Positions 1 to 6,287 of a DNA stretch of 7,375 nucleotides are shown piece after piece (the first letter of the stretch is position 1; every line of letters starts with the position of its first letter). The stretch is from Clostridiaceae bacterium (GTDB taxonomy: Bacteria; Bacillota; Clostridia; Oscillospirales; Acutalibacteraceae), in assembly GCA_016302625.1 (NCBI GenBank), contig JAEDNG010000040.1, positions 1 through 7,375 on the forward strand, read 5' to 3'. The notes under the pieces were generated by a model that saw nothing but the letters and a program-made list of their open reading frames with translations, was not told the DNA's origin and did no database searches. The position numbers were made by a program, and so were the translations under genes.

Positions 1-1106
1 AAAACGAGCTTGCGATAATCGAAAACGGCTTTAAAAACGGCTTTGTAAAACCTGTTATACCTGAAGTCAGAACAGGTAAAAAGGTTGCGGTTATAGGCTC
101 GGGTCCGTCGGGACTTGCCTGTGCGGAACGCTTAAATAAACGCGGACATTCGGTCACCGTTTACGAAAAGGACGACCGTATAGGCGGGCTTTTAATGTAC
201 GGCATACCCAATATGAAGCTTGAAAAAAACATCGTTGACCGCAGGGTCAACCTTATGAAAAAAGAGGGCGTTGTCTTTAAAACGGGAGTGGACGTCGGCA
301 AGGATATAACTGCCGAAGAACTGACAAAAGAATATGACGCGGTGGTGCTGTGCTGCGGTGCGGGCAATCCACGCGACTTAAAGGTTAAAAACCGAGAGGT
401 CGGCGGTGTGTATTTCGCGGTGGATTTCTTAAAATCCACAACAAAGGCTTTGCTTGATAACGGGCTTAAGGACGGTTTTGTTTCGGCAAAGGATAAAAAT
501 GTTATAATAGTCGGCGGCGGCGATACGGGTAACGACTGCGTAGGAACCTGTATCCGTCACGGCTGTAAATCTGTAACCCAGCTTGAAATGATGCCTAAAT
601 TGCCCGATACAAGAGCAGAGAGCAACCCGTGGCCGCAGTATCCGCGCGTCTGCAAGACCGATTACGGTCAGGAGGAAGCTATTGCTGTCTTTGGAAATGA
701 CCCGCGTATTTACTGCACGACCGTAAAAGAGTTTATACCCGACGAAAACGGAAATATTAAGGCGGTAGTGACTGTCGGTTTAGAGCCTAAAAAGGATGAA
801 AAGACTGGCAGAACGGTCATGAGCGAGATAGCAGGCAGCGAAAAAACGCTTGACTGCGAGCTCTTGCTTATCGCCGCGGGATTTTTAGGCCCCAAAGACT
901 ATATTGCCGACGCATTCGGGACGGAAAGGGACGCAAGAAGCAATATCTCAACAACGCAAGGCTCTTATAAGACAAATACCGACAAGGTTTTTGCCGCGGG
1001 CGACGCAAGGCGCGGGCAGTCGCTTGTAGTCTGGGCGATAGCCGAGGGCAGAGCGGCGGCAAAGGAAATCGACGAGTATTTAATGGGCTACACGAACCTG
1101 ATATAA
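1..1106 (+). CDS. gltD: Glutamate synthase small subunit-like NAD(P)H oxidoreductase (5' end outside window)
   Basis: The reading frame is open from base 3 and ends at TAA 1104-1106, giving 367 residues; the first ATG, at 195, is internal. Known members use FAD and NAD(P)H to feed electrons to the large glutamate synthase subunit, which makes glutamate from glutamine and 2-oxoglutarate in the cytoplasm. Visible in order: the FAD dinucleotide fold VIGSGPSGLACA (fragment residues about 30-41), GGLLMYGIPNMKLEK just after it, a second nucleotide-binding fold VGGGDTGNDC (about 170-179) for NAD(P)H, and the C-terminal FAD motif AAGDARRGQSLVVWAI (about 331-346). Full GltD proteins are roughly 480-500 residues. 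About 100 residues are therefore missing at the N-terminus, normally the Fe-S cluster domain. Related subunits of other oxidoreductases share this fold, but the RTGKKVAVIGSGPSG and GLLMYGIPNMKL stretches are typical of GltD. No clear terminator follows, so read-through into metY is possible. Confidence 0.9.
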   Translation, partial: NELAIIENGFKNGFVKPVIPEVRTGKKVAVIGSGPSGLACAERLNKRGHSVTVYEKDDRIGGLLMYGIPNMKLEKNIVDRRVNLMKKEGVVFKTGVDVGKDITAEELTKEYDAVVLCCGAGNPRDLKVKNREVGGVYFAVDFLKSTTKALLDNGLKDGFVSAKDKNVIIVGGGDTGNDCVGTCIRHGCKSVTQLEMMPKLPDTRAESNPWPQYPRVCKTDYGQEEAIAVFGNDPRIYCTTVKEFIPDENGNIKAVVTVGLEPKKDEKTGRTVMSEIAGSEKTLDCELLLIAAGFLGPKDYIADAFGTERDARSNISTTQGSYKTNTDKVFAAGDARRGQSLVVWAIAEGRAAAKEIDEYLMGYTNLI

Positions 1107-1131
1107 AACCGCTGATTTTTATTCTTCGGAC

Positions 1132-1159
1132 TTGACGAAAACGAAATTAAGAGTATACT
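1132..1159 (+). promoter_or_regulatory. Predicted sigma-A promoter for metY-metA
   Basis: The -35 box TTGACG (1132-1137) and -10 box TATACT (1154-1159) are separated by 16 bp in the 86-bp gap between gltD and metY. Transcription would start near 1166, leaving a leader of only about 35 nt. That is too short for a SAM riboswitch or T-box, so any methionine control must come from a DNA-binding regulator or from read-through. The promoter is inferred from box match and spacing. Confidence 0.65.
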
Positions 1160-1189
1160 TATTATAAGTGTTTGTGAAATTTAAAATCC

Positions 1190-1204
1190 GGAGTGATGGT
1201 TTTG
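1190..1204 (+). promoter_or_regulatory. Ribosome binding site that favours a TTG start for metY
   Basis: GGAG at 1190-1193 is the only good Shine-Dalgarno match before metY. It overlaps the in-frame GTG at 1193 and lies only 2 nt from the ATG at 1196, which is too close for either. It lies 8 nt from the in-frame TTG at 1202, a normal distance. The protein from TTG begins M-N-R-D-T-V, directly entering the conserved region. TTG 1202 is therefore the preferred start. Confidence 0.6.
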
Positions 1205-2485
1205 AACAGAGATACAGTTTGCGTTCAGGGTGGATATACCCCGGGCAACGGCGAGCCGAGACAGGTGCCGATTATACAGAGCACGACCTTTAAATACGCT
1301 ACAAGCGAGGATATGGGAAAGCTGTTTGACTTAGAGGCGAGCGGTTATTTCTATTCCCGTCTGCAAAACCCGACCTGCGATACCGTGGCGGCTAAAATCT
1401 GCGCCTTGGAGGGCGGCACCGCCGCAATGCTTACTTCATCGGGTCAGGCGGCGTCCTTCTACGCAATATTCAACATCGCCTCCTGCGGTGACCACATTGT
1501 TTCCTCCTCTACGATTTACGGGGGAACCTATAATCTTTTTGCGGTTACAATGAAGCGCATGGGAATTGATTTCACCTTTGTCGCTCCAGACTGCACTAAG
1601 GAGGAGCTTGACGCGGCTTTCCGCCCGAATACCAAGGCGGTTTTCGGAGAGACGGTCGCTAATCCCGCGCTTACAGTGCTTGATTTTGAAAAATTCGCGT
1701 CTGCGGCTCACTCGCACGGCGTTCCGCTTATAGTTGACAATACCTTTGCGACGCCGGTAAACTGCCGCCCGTTTGAATGGGGAGCGGATATCGTCACCCA
1801 TTCCACGACCAAGTATATGGACGGTCACGGCGCGGCGGTAGGCGGCTGTATTGTCGATTCGGGAAACTTTGATTGGACAAGGTACCCCGAAAAATACCCG
1901 GGACTTTGCACTCCCGACGACAGCTATCACGGCGTTACATATACCGAGCGCTTCGGTATAGGCGGCGCTTATATCACAAAGGCGACGGTTCAGTTAATGC
2001 GAGATTTCGGTTCGGTACAGTCTCCGCAAAGCGCGTTTATACTGAATTTAGGGCTTGAAAGCCTCCATGTCAGAATGGCGCGACACTGTGAAAATGCATT
2101 AGCCGTTGCAAAGGCACTTCAAGCGGACGACAGAATAGCTTATGTCGTATATCCGGGACTTGAGGGCGATAAGTATTACGAAAGTGCTAAAAAATATATG
2201 CCGAACGGCACGACAGGCGTTGTCAGCTTTGCATTAAAGGGCGGAAGAAAGGCGGCGGAAACCTTTATGAAAAACCTTAAAATCGCCGCTATTGAAACCC
2301 ATGTCGCCGACGCACGCACCTGCTGTCTGCATCCGGCAAGCTCTACCCACCGTCAGATGACCGAGGAGGAGCTTTGCGCGGCGGGCGTGCCATCAGATCT
2401 TGTGCGGTTTTCCTGCGGACTTGAAAGCGCTGACGACCTTATAGCCGATATCAAACAGGCGCTTGACAGCATAAAGGTAGGGTAA
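1202..2485 (+). CDS. metY: O-acetylhomoserine aminocarboxypropyltransferase (O-acetylhomoserine sulfhydrylase)
   Basis: This PLP enzyme of the Cys/Met-metabolism family is expected to make homocysteine from O-acetylhomoserine and sulfide in the cytoplasm. From TTG 1202 it is 427 residues, the usual length for MetY. GTG 1193 would add three residues but is badly spaced from the ribosome site. Visible: N-terminal DTVCVQGGYTPGNGEPRQVPI, the family signature YFYSRLQNPT, TSSGQAA near residue 80 in the cofactor phosphate region, VDNTFATP near 180, and THSTTKYMDGHGA with the predicted PLP lysine at about 204. The C-terminus has the usual THVADARTCCLHPASSTHRQ and RFSCGLE segments. The insertion with YHGVTYTERFG is typical of MetY rather than of the shorter cystathionine synthases and lyases. 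metA starts 3 nt downstream, so the two are probably co-translated. A methionine gamma-lyase role is less likely given the metA neighbour. Confidence 0.92.
   Translation: MNRDTVCVQGGYTPGNGEPRQVPIIQSTTFKYATSEDMGKLFDLEASGYFYSRLQNPTCDTVAAKICALEGGTAAMLTSSGQAASFYAIFNIASCGDHIVSSSTIYGGTYNLFAVTMKRMGIDFTFVAPDCTKEELDAAFRPNTKAVFGETVANPALTVLDFEKFASAAHSHGVPLIVDNTFATPVNCRPFEWGADIVTHSTTKYMDGHGAAVGGCIVDSGNFDWTRYPEKYPGLCTPDDSYHGVTYTERFGIGGAYITKATVQLMRDFGSVQSPQSAFILNLGLESLHVRMARHCENALAVAKALQADDRIAYVVYPGLEGDKYYESAKKYMPNGTTGVVSFALKGGRKAAETFMKNLKIAAIETHVADARTCCLHPASSTHRQMTEEELCAAGVPSDLVRFSCGLESADDLIADIKQALDSIKVG
2475..2482 (+). promoter_or_regulatory. metA ribosome binding site inside metY
   Basis: AGGTAGGG lies in the last codons of metY, 6 nt before the metA ATG at 2489. 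Only ACC separates the metY TAA from that ATG, so ribosomes ending metY are placed to restart on metA. Confidence 0.5.
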
Positions 2486-2488
2486 ACC

Positions 2489-3406
2489 ATGCCGATTAAA
2501 ATTCCCAACGATTTACCGGCGGTAAAAACGCTTAACGATGAAAATATCTTCGTTATGACCGAAACGCGGGCGATAACTCAGGATATCCGCCCGCTTAAAA
2601 TACTGCTGTTAAATTTAATGCCTAAAAAAATCGAGACCGAAACCCAACTGTCGCGGCTTTTAGGCAACTCGCCGCTTCAGGTAGATTTAGAGCTTATTCA
2701 CACAAAGAGTCACAAATCGAAAAACACCTCGGCGGAGCATCTTTTCACCTTTTACAAGACCTTTGACGACGTAAAGGACAAAACCTTCGACGGAATGATC
2801 ATAACCGGCGCGCCGGTTGAGCTGCTCGAATTTGAACAGGTTGAGTACTGGGAAGAGCTTTGCGAAATAATGGAATGGAGTAAAACCCACGTTCACAGCA
2901 CCTTTCACATCTGCTGGGGCGCTCAGGCGGGGCTTTACTTTCATTACGGAATAAAGAAACATGAGCTTGATAAAAAAATGTTCGGCGTTTTTCCGCATCA
3001 TGTTGATTACAAGCGCTCAATTCTTTTCAGAGGCTTTGACGATGTGTTTATGGTGCCTCATTCAAGGCATACGACGGTAAAAACCGAAGATATCGCCGCG
3101 GTGAAGGAGCTTAGAATTTTAGCTTCGTCCGACGAGGCGGGTGTTTACGCGATATCAACAGACAAGGGCAGACAGATTTTTATTACCGGTCATTCGGAAT
3201 ACGACGCGGGTACGTTGGCGGCGGAATATTACCGAGACCTGAACGAGGGCAAGCCTACCCAAATACCGAAAAACTATTTTCCGGGCGACAACCCCGAAAA
3301 TCCGCCCCTTGTAACATGGCGTTCGCACGCAAATCTGCTTTATTCCAACTGGCTTAACTACTTTGTATATCAGACCACGCCGTATGACATTAATAAGATA
3401 AAATAA
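2489..3406 (+). CDS. metA: Homoserine O-acetyltransferase, MetA type
   Basis: This enzyme activates homoserine by acylating its hydroxyl, the committed step of methionine synthesis, in the cytoplasm. It has 305 residues, standard for MetA. The N-terminus MPIKIPNDLPAVKTLNDENIF is highly typical. Catalytic residues are in place: Cys142 in HICWGAQAGLY, and His235 and Glu237 in FITGHSEYD. Residue 111 is Glu (TGAPVELLEF). Published work on the Bacillus cereus enzyme linked Glu111 to acetyl-CoA use and Gly111 to succinyl-CoA use, so I call it an acetyltransferase although the gene carries the MetA (historically succinyltransferase) name. This matches metY immediately upstream, which consumes O-acetylhomoserine. 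The gene is the last of its operon, and its TAA forms the outer base pairs of the terminator stem. The family call is very sure and the acyl donor fairly sure. Confidence 0.95.
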   Translation: MPIKIPNDLPAVKTLNDENIFVMTETRAITQDIRPLKILLLNLMPKKIETETQLSRLLGNSPLQVDLELIHTKSHKSKNTSAEHLFTFYKTFDDVKDKTFDGMIITGAPVELLEFEQVEYWEELCEIMEWSKTHVHSTFHICWGAQAGLYFHYGIKKHELDKKMFGVFPHHVDYKRSILFRGFDDVFMVPHSRHTTVKTEDIAAVKELRILASSDEAGVYAISTDKGRQIFITGHSEYDAGTLAAEYYRDLNEGKPTQIPKNYFPGDNPENPPLVTWRSHANLLYSNWLNYFVYQTTPYDINKIK

Positions 3407-3450
3407 AACAACTGCCGTATGCAATCAAAAAGCATACGGCAGTTGTTTTA
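3404..3450. terminator. Bidirectional intrinsic terminator between metA and the AEC transporter gene
   Basis: A perfect 19-bp inverted repeat, 3404-3422 with 3432-3450, encloses a 9-nt loop (3423-3431). The core stem half is CAACTGCCGTATGC (3409-3422), flanked by A4 on the left and T4 on the right, so it works as a stem plus U-run on either strand. It lies exactly between two convergent genes. Its outermost three base pairs are the TAA stop of metA on one side and the TAA stop of the - strand transporter gene on the other. Confidence 0.9.
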
Positions 3451-4365
3451 CGCTATAAGCTGAGCAATATAGATAACAAGCGGCATGGTGCCTAAGGAAA
3501 GCACGGTGCTCAATGACACCATATCGACCGACAGCTCGGTGTCTCCGCCGAATTTTGAGGAAAACATGGTGGTGACAGCCGCAACCGGAGCGCTTACCGA
3601 AATTATTATTGAAACAAGCAGAGTTCCTCTTACTCCTATAAGATAAAGCAGACCGAGCGCCGCTAAAGGATAGACAATAAGGCTTAGAAAAACCGAGAAA
3701 ATACAGCGGATATCGCGGAATGCGTTTAACACATTGCTTTGGGCTAAATGATAGCCGATTATAAGCATCGGAAGCGGAGTATATATAGCCGAAAGATAAT
3801 TAAGCGAGGAATAAACAATATCCGGAATGGGTACGGAAAAAACAAATATGATTATTCCTATCAGCAGACCTATTATACCGGGGTTTATAAACAGCTTTTT
3901 GGGCCGGATATACTTTTTATCCCCGCTTATTAAGAACACTCCGTAGCTCCAGACAACAAGATTGAACATTATTATGTAAGCCGAGCCGTAAAGTGTGCCG
4001 TCATCGCCTAAAATAACCTGTTGGAGCGGCAGTGACATAAATCCGCAGTTTGCGAAAATTGAGCCGAAACGAAGTACCCGCTCTTTTTCCTTATCCTTTG
4101 AGTGAAGCAGAAGCATACTCAGAAAAATCATCAGCACCTGTACCAGAAGGGTAAGGACAAAGGCCTTTGCAAGCGACTTCATAATCTCCCCGCTGTATTC
4201 GCGGATAAGCGACTTTATAATAACGCAGGGGGTTACGATTATAAGGGCGATATCGGTACAGCATTTCGTTCCCTCGGCGGTCATTATTTTCGCCTTTGCC
4301 GCGACAAAGCCGACCGCTATTAAAAGCATCAGGATACAAACCTGAGAAAAAACAGTTATAAACAT
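3448..4365 (-). CDS. AEC-family (auxin efflux carrier-like) permease
   Basis: This is a hydrophobic 305-residue inner-membrane protein with about ten predicted membrane segments, near residues 4-24, 35-54, 66-88, 100-118, 127-147, 159-180, 187-208, 220-244, 248-270 and 280-304. The layout fits the AEC family: two five-helix halves, short polar loops, and a broken helix with the small-residue and proline motif FANCGFMSLPL (104-114). A second helix-breaking stretch, SVSAPVAAVTTMF, lies near 256-268. Bacterial AEC proteins include malate and malonate carriers, but most have no known substrate and none can be assigned here. The ATG overlaps the stop of galT by one base (TAATG), with a weak GGCGAG ribosome site 9 nt upstream, so translation is probably coupled to galT. 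A link to galactose or nucleotide-sugar metabolism is only a guess from this position. Confidence 0.85.
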   Translation of the reverse strand: MFITVFSQVCILMLLIAVGFVAAKAKIMTAEGTKCCTDIALIIVTPCVIIKSLIREYSGEIMKSLAKAFVLTLLVQVLMIFLSMLLLHSKDKEKERVLRFGSIFANCGFMSLPLQQVILGDDGTLYGSAYIIMFNLVVWSYGVFLISGDKKYIRPKKLFINPGIIGLLIGIIIFVFSVPIPDIVYSSLNYLSAIYTPLPMLIIGYHLAQSNVLNAFRDIRCIFSVFLSLIVYPLAALGLLYLIGVRGTLLVSIIISVSAPVAAVTTMFSSKFGGDTELSVDMVSLSTVLSLGTMPLVIYIAQLIA

Positions 4366-5855
4366 TATTTCACACTCGCCGCAAATTTTTTAAACGCCGT
4401 TATACCGTCGGGAGTTCGCTTGTAAACTCCGGCATGCTCTAAAACCTTAGCAAAAACAAGGCCGATTTCGTCCTTGATAATCTTATCAATATTATCCTTG
4501 TCAATGCAGTTGTACTTTTGTCTTATTTCTTCCGCCCAATCGGCGTGTTTTGATAGAATTTCGTCGTTTCTTATATCTTTGTTTTCAAGGAGCGCGGTTT
4601 CGAGCAGTGACATTTCCGTTTTAAGTCTTGAGGGAAGAACCGCAAGCCCCATGACTTCAATAAGTCCGATATTCTCCTTTTTGATGTGGTGCAGCTCAGC
4701 GTGCGGGTGGAAAACGCCCAAGGGATGCTCCGGGGTTGTAATATTATTGCGAAGCACCAAATCAAGCTCGTATTTTTCGCCTTTTTTGCGCGCAATCGGA
4801 GTTATCGTGTTGTGCGGCTCACCGTTAGTTTCAGCAAAGATAAAGGCTGTCTCATCGGTATATCCTCGCCAGGCTTTAAGTATTTTATCCGCAAGACCTA
4901 TAAGTCTGTCGGTATCAGATGAAGAAAGGCGTATAACGGACATGGGCCACTTTAATATTCCCGCGTCGACATCGGAAAAGCCCTCAAATGTAAGCGGATA
5001 TTCAACCGGCGCTTTCGCCATCGCAAAGGTATAATTTCCGCCCTGAAAATGGTCGTGGCTTAAAATTGAGCCGCCGACAATGGGCAAATCAGCATTTGAG
5101 CCGACAAAATAATGCGGGAACTGCTTTACAAAGTCGAGCAGTTTTTTAAAGGTATCGCGGTTTATCGCCATAGGTGTGTGCTTAGCATTAAATACAATGC
5201 AATGCTCGTTATAGTAAACATAGGGCGAATACTGGAAACACCATTCACTGTTATTAATTGTAACAGGTATAACGCGGTGGTTCTGCCTTGCGGGGAAATT
5301 AATACGTCCGGCATAACCCTCGCACTCGCGGCATAGCATACATTTAGGATATCCCGCTTGGGGCGCGTTCTTTGCCGCCGCAATCGCTTTCGGGTCCTTT
5401 TCGGGCTTTGAAAGGTTAATTGTAATGTCAAGGTCGCCGTACTCGGTAGAAGCGACCCATTTAATGTCCTTTTCGGCGCGGTAGCGCCTTATGTAATCGC
5501 TGTCACAGCTGAGAGTATAAAAATAATCGGTTGCCGCTTTTGGCGACTGCTTATAAAGCGAGTTGAATTTGTCGGTAACCTCTGAGGGTCTTGGCATCAA
5601 AGCGCCCATAAGCTTTGTATCAAACAGATCGCGGTGAACGATACTGTCCTCGATTAGTCCCTTTTCCACCGCAAAATCAAGAAGCTCCTTTAAGGTCTCT
5701 TGAAGATTTACGTTTGAAAAATTATCGTCACAGTCGTATTCGTCTAATCCCAAAATTTCAAGTAATCGGTTTGTGACATATATTTCATCGCGCAGCGAGA
5801 AAAGCTCCTTTTCAAGTCCGTAGCATACAAGCTTTTTTATACTTTTGTCAATCAT
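4365..5855 (-). CDS. galT: UDP-glucose--hexose-1-phosphate uridylyltransferase (class II GalT)
   Basis: GalT swaps UMP between UDP-glucose and galactose-1-phosphate in the Leloir galactose pathway. This 496-residue protein has the length of the Firmicutes class II enzyme, well above the roughly 350 residues of the E. coli class. Visible: MGALMPRPSEVTDKF (83-97), FYTLSCDSDYIR (112-123), a cysteine-rich CMLCRECEGYAGR (172-184), SPYVYYNEHCIVF (210-222), and the active-site region GGSILSHDHFQGG (261-273), whose His267-Asp-His269 supplies the nucleotidyl-transfer histidine. The C-terminal half has NITTPEHPLGVFHPHAELHHIKKENIGLIEVMGLAVLP. No galK or galE is adjacent, so those steps must be encoded elsewhere. 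It is first in a two-gene operon with the AEC permease and has its own consensus promoter. The start ATG has GGTG 6 nt upstream. Confidence 0.95.
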   Translation of the reverse strand: MIDKSIKKLVCYGLEKELFSLRDEIYVTNRLLEILGLDEYDCDDNFSNVNLQETLKELLDFAVEKGLIEDSIVHRDLFDTKLMGALMPRPSEVTDKFNSLYKQSPKAATDYFYTLSCDSDYIRRYRAEKDIKWVASTEYGDLDITINLSKPEKDPKAIAAAKNAPQAGYPKCMLCRECEGYAGRINFPARQNHRVIPVTINNSEWCFQYSPYVYYNEHCIVFNAKHTPMAINRDTFKKLLDFVKQFPHYFVGSNADLPIVGGSILSHDHFQGGNYTFAMAKAPVEYPLTFEGFSDVDAGILKWPMSVIRLSSSDTDRLIGLADKILKAWRGYTDETAFIFAETNGEPHNTITPIARKKGEKYELDLVLRNNITTPEHPLGVFHPHAELHHIKKENIGLIEVMGLAVLPSRLKTEMSLLETALLENKDIRNDEILSKHADWAEEIRQKYNCIDKDNIDKIIKDEIGLVFAKVLEHAGVYKRTPDGITAFKKFAASVK

Positions 5856-5861
5856 TTGTTA

Positions 5862-5869
5862 CACCGTCC
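5862..5869 (-). promoter_or_regulatory. galT ribosome binding site
   Basis: On the coding strand GGACGGTG ends 6 nt before the ATG at 5855-5853. The match to the Shine-Dalgarno consensus is moderate, but it is the only candidate and supports this start, which yields the full class II N-terminus. Confidence 0.5.
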
Positions 5870-5885
5870 ATATCAAGCTTTTTAA

Positions 5886-5914
5886 ATTATACATTTTTCG
5901 AACATCGCTGTCAA
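5886..5914 (-). promoter_or_regulatory. Consensus sigma-A promoter for the galT-AEC operon
   Basis: On the - strand, TTGACA (5914-5909) and TATAAT (5891-5886) match both consensus boxes at all positions and are 17 bp apart. The transcript would start near 5879, giving a leader of about 24 nt. I found no convincing catabolite-repression (cre) site or operator palindrome over it. Confidence 0.85.
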
Positions 5915-5948
5915 TTAATAAACAATAAAATTTAAATAAATCAAAAAA

Positions 5949-5977
5949 TTGACATTTTTATAAAAATAGAGTAAAAT
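5949..5977 (+). promoter_or_regulatory. Sigma-A promoter for the glmS leader
   Basis: TTGACA (5949-5954), a 17-bp spacer and TAAAAT (5972-5977) form a near-consensus promoter facing away from the galT promoter. The 34 bp between the two -35 boxes (5915-5948) is almost pure A/T and could act as UP elements for both. Start of transcription is expected near 5984, about 60 nt before the ribozyme cleavage site and 340 nt before the glmS ATG. Confidence 0.8.
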
Positions 5978-6043
5978 GTATTAAACGGGTTATTGTGCCA
6001 TAAAATAATATGAAAGGAAAAATCCGTTCCTAAGTAAAAACAA

Positions 6044-6187
6044 GCGCCGGGACCGTACATATGGCATAGCGGTTGACGAGGATGGGGAGCATCGAAATAT
6101 TCGGCGGATGTCCCACGGCAGGCATGTCGTAAACGGGCGTTTAAAACCCGGAAGTAATTCCGGAACAAAGGCGCCTCGCTATGTCAG
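6044..6187 (+). ncRNA. glmS: glmS ribozyme (glucosamine-6-phosphate-activated self-cleaving riboswitch)
   Basis: Conserved family segments occur in order: AAGCGCC at the 5' end, GTTGACGAGG (6072-6081), ATCGAAATATTCGGCGGATG (6091-6110), CCCACGGC, and GGAACAAAGGCGCC (6162-6175). Cleavage is expected between A6043 and G6044. Pairings I can trace are P1 GACCG 6051-6055 with CGGTT 6070-6074, P2 GCGCC 6044-6048 with GGCGC 6170-6174, P3 CGGC 6116-6119 with GTCG 6126-6129, and P4 CCGGAA 6148-6153 with TTCCGG 6158-6163. The P3.1 pseudoknot pairs loop GGCAT 6121-6125 with ATGTC 6181-6185, which sets the 3' end. Glucosamine-6-phosphate, the GlmS product, acts as cofactor for cleavage; in Bacillus subtilis the cut mRNA is then degraded by RNase J1. 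P4 is very short here. The sequence lies directly upstream of glmS, which settles the identity. Confidence 0.95.
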
Positions 6188-6287
6188 AAATAATATATTG
6201 AACGGTATGTACGGAACCTGTGCTGACAAGACGGATTTTCACTCCGCCTTTTTCGGCGTGCTTTTTATGCACTAAATTTTTGATTTA
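6188..6287 (+). other. glmS leader segment between ribozyme and the SD hairpin
   Basis: This stretch completes the 468-bp non-coding interval 5856-6323. It has no credible ORF. It contains CTGACA (6223-6228), complementary to TGTCAG at the ribozyme 3' end (6182-6187). It also holds a terminator-like element at 6230-6253 and several T5 runs. GTGC 6258-6261 with GCAC 6269-6272 is only a weak four-pair stem. No role can be assigned beyond being part of the glmS mRNA leader. Confidence 0.5.
6230..6253 (+). terminator. Possible weak intrinsic terminator downstream of the glmS ribozyme
   Basis: GACGGA (6230-6235) can pair with TCCGCC (6243-6248) across a 7-nt loop, with one A-C mismatch, and is followed by T5 (6249-6253). 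The form is that of a terminator but the stem is short and imperfect. If active it would lower transcription into glmS. Confidence 0.35.

Noticed and set aside
195..1106. Treating gltD as a complete gene starting at ATG 195
   Set aside because: The frame continues upstream to base 3 with the essential GSGPSG FAD motif, so 195 is internal and the gene is truncated by the window edge.
1107..1131. Intrinsic terminator after gltD
   Set aside because: There is a T5 run but no stem able to form before it.
1436..1930. 164-codon open frame on the - strand
   Set aside because: It lies antisense inside metY, whose motifs and length are complete; its composition is that of a shadow frame with no recognisable domain or ribosome site.
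4474..5034. 186-codon open frame on the + strand
   Set aside because: Antisense to well-conserved galT and Ser/Leu-rich in the way of a reverse-frame shadow; no independent support.
5886..5914. Catabolite-repression (cre) site over the galT promoter
   Set aside because: TTCGAA at 5898-5903 gives a small palindrome, but the flanks do not match the cre consensus.
6010..6033. Seven-codon ORF (MKGKIRS) upstream of the ribozyme, as a possible leader peptide
   Set aside because: No ribosome binding site precedes it, it has no run of diagnostic codons, and it lies in the fragment removed by ribozyme cleavage; chance ORF.
5941..6168. 75-codon open frame on the - strand across the intergenic region
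   Set aside because: It covers the glmS promoter and ribozyme on the opposite strand; the RNA and promoter signals explain the sequence better.
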